Below are positions 5,189-8,133 of a stretch of 8,133 bases of DNA, one piece after another (within the stretch, counting starts at the first letter, position 1; every line of letters begins with the position of its first letter). The notes under the pieces were generated by a model. The model did not search any database. It was given only the letters and a program-made list of their open reading frames with translations, and was not told the origin of the DNA. Source of the stretch: an uncultured Moraxellaceae bacterium. Lineage in GTDB: Bacteria; Pseudomonadota; Gammaproteobacteria; Pseudomonadales; Moraxellaceae. The stretch lies in the NCBI GenBank assembly GCA_937928295.1, contig CALEYY010000095.1, positions 1-8,133 on the forward strand, in the 5' to 3' direction. Made by a program: the position numbers and the translations under genes.

Positions 5189-5712
5189 GTCTGGATCTGT
5201 GGCTGGAAATTGATGATGAGCTGGCCGGCAACAGTGCGCTGATTGCCGACCTGCCCGTCGAGGCCGAGTTTCGGCGCTGGGCCGAGGCGGCCTTAGCTTC
5301 TGCAAACATGAGGGCAGCAGCTGCTGCCGGGCCCGCCTCAAAAAGCATCACGCTCGATATCCGCATCGTTGGCGAGGGCGAGAGCCAGGCGCTGAATCGC
5401 GATTATCGCGGCAAGGACAAACCGACCAATGTGCTGTCGTTTCCGGCCGAGCTGCCACCGGAGCTGATCGCCGCGCTGGACGAAGTGCCAATAGGCGACC
5501 TCGCCATCTGCGCCGAAGTGGTGGCGCGCGAGGCGCTGGAGCAAGGCAAGCCGCTGCTCGCGCACTGGGCGCACATGACCGTGCACGGCGTCTTGCACCT
5601 GCTCGGTCACGACCATATTGAAGAGGCCGATGCCGCGCGCATGGAGCCGCTGGAAATTGCCATCTTGGCCACGCTGGGCTGGGATAATCCCTACGATGAC
5701 GAATCCACTTAA
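5185..5712 (+). CDS. ybeY: Endoribonuclease YbeY (rRNA maturation factor)
   Basis: A 175-residue single-domain metalloprotein. YbeY is a zinc-dependent single-strand RNase needed for 16S rRNA 3'-end maturation and, with RNase R, for degradation of defective 70S ribosomes. The zinc-binding signature HGVLHLLGHDH is intact, with His134, His138 and His144 in the spacing of E. coli His114/118/124. The family blocks NRDYRGKDKPTNVLSF (71-86) and IGDLAICAEV (103-112) are present. Arg60 is in the position expected for the conserved RNA-site arginine. The protein is about 20 residues longer than the E. coli form, mainly through an Ala-rich insert (about 35-52). GGAG at 5176-5179, five bases before the ATG, fixes the start. 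The ATGA overlap with ybeZ indicates translational coupling. An upstream in-frame GTG at 5149 lies inside ybeZ and is not favoured. Confidence 0.95.
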   Translation: MSLDLWLEIDDELAGNSALIADLPVEAEFRRWAEAALASANMRAAAAAGPASKSITLDIRIVGEGESQALNRDYRGKDKPTNVLSFPAELPPELIAALDEVPIGDLAICAEVVAREALEQGKPLLAHWAHMTVHGVLHLLGHDHIEEADAARMEPLEIAILATLGWDNPYDDEST

Positions 5713-5737
5713 ACAGAACATCAAGAGAACTACCGTA

Positions 5738-6568
5738 ATGAGCGAGGGCGACAGTCCGAAATCCTGGTTGAGCCGACTGACCGATGTCTGGAGCGGCGAA
5801 CCGGAGACGCGCGACGAACTTATCGATGTGATTCGCGATGCCGCCAAGCGCGGCCTCATGGATGTGGAGGCGCTACACATCATCGAGTCCACGCTGCAGG
5901 TCTCGGAGCGCCAGGTGCGCGAGATCATGATTCCGCGCGGGCAGATGGTCGCCATCCGCAGCGATGACGACCTGCGCGAGTTTCTACCCGGCCTGATCGA
6001 GTCGGCTCACTCGCGCTTTCCGGTGCTGGCGGCAGACAATCCCGATGAGGTCCTTGGCATCCTGTTCGCGAAAGACTTGCTCAAGCTCATCCTCGACGGT
6101 CGCGACCGCATCGCGCTCAAGGATTATCTGCGCCCAGCGTTCTATGTGCCGGAGTCGACGCATCTCGACAAGCTCATCCGCGAGTTCCGCAGCAAGAAGA
6201 GCCACATGGCGATTGTCGTCAACGAATACGGCGGCATTGCCGGCCTGGTCACGCTCGAAGACGCGCTGGAACAGATCGTCGGCGAGATCGACGACGAGCA
6301 CGATTACGAAGACGACGAAGATGTGCTGATCCGCGAAACAGGCCCGAAAGAATGGGTGGTGAAGGCGCTGACGCCGATTGCCGACTTCAACGAACATTTT
6401 GGCAGCCGCTTCAACAACGATGATTTCGACACCATTGCCGGCATCGTCATCAACGGCTTTGAGCGCCTGCCGGAAAAAGATGAGCAGATTGTGCTGGAGC
6501 GCTGGAAGTTCACCATCCTCGCCGCCGACTCGCGCACCATTCGCCTGCTGAAAGTCGAACCCAGCTAA
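5738..6568 (+). CDS. corC: CorC/YbeX family protein (CBS pair + transporter-associated domain)
   Basis: A 276-residue soluble protein closely similar to E. coli YbeX/CorC. After a short N-terminal helix (GEPETRDELIDVIRDAAKRG), residues about 65-185 form the CBS pair: REIMIPRGQMVAI, then ESAHSRFPVL, then KKSHMAIVVNEYGGIAGLVT. An acidic linker (184-195) and the CorC/HlyC domain (about 203-273, ending DSRTIRLLKVE) follow. The protein has been linked to magnesium/cobalt efflux and, more recently, to ribosome metabolism alongside ybeZY; the exact biochemical role is unsettled. The ATG at 5738 is chosen because AGAGA lies nine bases upstream and MSEGD fits the E. coli N-terminus. An in-frame ATG at 5696, overlapping ybeY, would add 14 residues and cannot be ruled out. 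Confidence 0.93.
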   Translation: MSEGDSPKSWLSRLTDVWSGEPETRDELIDVIRDAAKRGLMDVEALHIIESTLQVSERQVREIMIPRGQMVAIRSDDDLREFLPGLIESAHSRFPVLAADNPDEVLGILFAKDLLKLILDGRDRIALKDYLRPAFYVPESTHLDKLIREFRSKKSHMAIVVNEYGGIAGLVTLEDALEQIVGEIDDEHDYEDDEDVLIRETGPKEWVVKALTPIADFNEHFGSRFNNDDFDTIAGIVINGFERLPEKDEQIVLERWKFTILAADSRTIRLLKVEPS

Positions 6569-6589
6569 CCTGCCCGCGAGCCTCGCTTC

Positions 6590-8083
6590 ATGCCTTTGTC
6601 GATGTCCCGTTTTTCACGCCTGATGCACACGGTCCGGCCGACCACCATCTCCTTGTGGCTGGCCCTGCTGGCCGGCCTGCTGATGCCGCTGGCGCTGGCA
6701 CCGCTGACCTGGTGGCCGGTCGCGCTGCTGGGCATCGGCCTGCTCGCCGAACTGCTGCACGGCCAACCGGCCCGCCGCGCCGCCCGCATCGCCTTCCTGT
6801 TCGGCTTTGGCCTGTGGCTGCACGGCGGCAGCTGGCTGCTGGTATCCATGCATGACTTTGGCGATACCTCGTGGCCGCTGGCGCTGGCGCTGCTGACCTT
6901 TGTTGCCGCGCTGATGGCGCTGATCTTCATCCCGCTCGGCTGGCTCTACGGCCACTTCAAGCTCGACCGCCTGAGCTGGCTGACCCTGCCGGCGCTGCTG
7001 GTCATCGGCGAATGGCTGCGCAGCTGGGTGCTCACCGGCTTCCCCTGGCTGATGACCGGCTACGGCTTCATCGATACGCCGCTGGCCGGCTGGGCACCAT
7101 TTTTCGGCATCTACGGTGTCAGTCTGGCAGCCGGCATTACCGGCATCGCCCTGTTTCTGGTGGTGCGTGAGGGAGCAAAAGCTTGGCTGCCCCTGCTCGC
7201 GGTGATCGCGCTCTGGGTCGGCGGCGGCCTGCTCAACCGCATCCACTGGACGACCATCGACAAGCACAACGGCATGTCGGTCAGTCTGGTGCAGGGCAAT
7301 ATTCCGCAAGAGTCGAAATGGGCGCTGGAATGGCGCGACAAGACCGTGAAAATCTACCGCGATCTGTCTGCCAGTGAGTGGGGCCGTGACCTCGTGCTGT
7401 GGCCGGAAGCCGCCATCCCGATGTTCGCCCACGAGGCGCAGGATGTGATGGCCGAGATCGAAAATGATGCGCTGAAAAAAGGCTCGGCGTTCGTCACCGG
7501 CGTGCCCTACGCCACCTGGAACAAGGCCCGCACCGGCGTGCTGTTCTACAACAGCATCGCCGCCATGGGCGATGGCCTGGGCCTGTATCACAAGCAGCAG
7601 CTGGTGCCGATCGGCGAATACATTCCCTACGAAGACTGGCTGCGCGGCGCCATCCCGTTCTTTGATCTGCCGATGTCGAGCTTCACTTGGGGGCCCAGCG
7701 ATCAGCCGCCGCTGCTGGTGAAATCGCAGCGCATGGCACCATTCATCTGCTACGAAATTGCGTATCCGTCGCTGGTGCAGCGTTTATCGAAACCGGCCGA
7801 CTTCCTCGCCACGGTGAGCAATGACGGCTGGTTCGGTCACTCCATCGGCCCCGATCAGCACTTCGAGATGGTGCGTATGCGCGCCAAGGAAACCGGCCGC
7901 TACATCGTTCGCGGCACCAACAACGGCATCACCGCCATCATCGACGACCAGGGCAAGGTCGTGAGCCAGGCCCCGCGTTTCGTCACCGCCGTGCTGCGCG
8001 GCGAGGTCTATCCGGCGCAAGGCCTGACCTTCTGGCAGCGCTTTGGCGTGATGCCGATTCTGCTGATTTGCGGCGTGCTGCTT
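6590..8083 (+). CDS. lnt: Apolipoprotein N-acyltransferase, C-terminus cut by contig end
   Basis: 498 residues are readable before genomic sequence stops, against 512 in E. coli Lnt, so only the final part of the last membrane helix is missing. Lnt is an inner-membrane enzyme that transfers an acyl chain from phospholipid to the N-terminal cysteine of apolipoproteins, the third step of lipoprotein maturation. The N-terminal part (about 20-215) is a series of hydrophobic helices, including the conserved GEWLRSWVLTGFPWL (140-154). The periplasmic nitrilase domain (about 228-475) carries the triad Glu273 (LWPEAAIP), Lys335 (LYHKQQLVPIGEYIP) and Cys387 (FICYEIAYP), plus SNDGWFG and the STNNGIT-like GTNNGIT. 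A last helix begins near 485. The ATG at 6590 has GAG nine bases upstream; Met5 and Met12 are alternatives. It follows corC by 21 bases. Beyond 8083 the frame runs into adapter. Confidence 0.95.
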
Positions 8084-8133
8084 AGATCGGAAGAGCACAC
8101 GTCTGAACTCCAGTCACACTTGATGATCTCGTA
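8084..8133 (+). other. Illumina sequencing adapter with index (not genomic)
   Basis: Starting at 8084 the sequence is AGATCGGAAGAGCACACGTC and continues through GAACTCCAGTCAC to 8117, which is the TruSeq-type read-1 3' adapter. Next are eight bases, ACTTGATG (8118-8125), in the index position, then ATCTCGTA (8126-8133), the start of the constant P7 part. In the lnt frame it translates as RSEEHTSELQSH, a well-known contamination signature in protein databases. These 50 bases should be trimmed. Confidence 0.98.

Noticed and set aside
6614..7591. Long reverse-strand open frame (325 codons) inside lnt
   Set aside because: It is opposite an Lnt sequence with all catalytic residues, its product is Gln/His/Arg/Ala-rich low-complexity text with no family resemblance, and such frames are common antisense to GC-rich genes.
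1..8133. CRISPR arrays, tRNA or rRNA genes, insertion sequences, attachment sites
   Set aside because: I saw no regularly spaced repeats, no tRNA-like cloverleaf or rRNA sequence, and no transposase or integrase coding sequence or terminal inverted repeats.

Overview
The window is a GC-rich proteobacterial chromosomal segment, most likely from a gammaproteobacterium. The evidence is the block ybeZ(phoH)-ybeY-corC-lnt on the + strand, whose gene order and protein sequences match the enterobacterial and other gammaproteobacterial versions closely, plus a near-canonical MqsA protein. It looks like the end of an assembled contig. The last 50 bases (8084-8133) are Illumina library adapter, not genome, and they cut the last gene.

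Layout. Positions 1-355 (- strand) hold the first part of an unrecognised gene that runs off the left edge. It is clearly more AT-rich (about 46% GC by hand count) than the rest. Positions 394-1537 (- strand) hold a two-gene unit: a glutathione S-transferase-like protein with a C-terminal extension, followed 16 bases later by a small 4-oxalocrotonate-tautomerase-family enzyme. A 153-base divergent intergenic region (1538-1690) with candidate promoters on both strands separates this from mqsA (1691-2092, +), an MqsA-type antitoxin/repressor without an adjacent MqsR toxin gene. Converging on mqsA, with a 16-base gap and no visible terminator, is a SPOUT (TrmH/SpoU) RNA methyltransferase (2109-2900, -). 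It is preceded by an HSL/family IV alpha/beta hydrolase (2954-3943, -). A 156-base divergent region (3944-4099) with a 16-bp palindrome and a candidate promoter lies between the hydrolase and the ybeZ block.

The + strand block 4100-8083 is the conserved RNA/envelope operon: PhoH-family ATPase YbeZ; endoribonuclease YbeY (ATGA overlap with ybeZ); CBS/CorC-domain protein; and apolipoprotein N-acyltransferase Lnt, missing only its last residues. YbeZ and YbeY work together in rRNA maturation and ribosome quality control. Lnt performs the last step of lipoprotein maturation. The tight spacing indicates co-transcription.

I found no RNA genes, CRISPR arrays or insertion sequences, and no gene-free stretch over 300 bases. 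Most of the window is ordinary conserved housekeeping DNA, and I see no convincing new multi-gene system. The points worth a second look are the adapter at the right end, the toxin-less MqsA, the AT-rich gene at the left end with a TGA just before its frame, and small regulatory-looking structures around the methyltransferase start and the hydrolase promoter.
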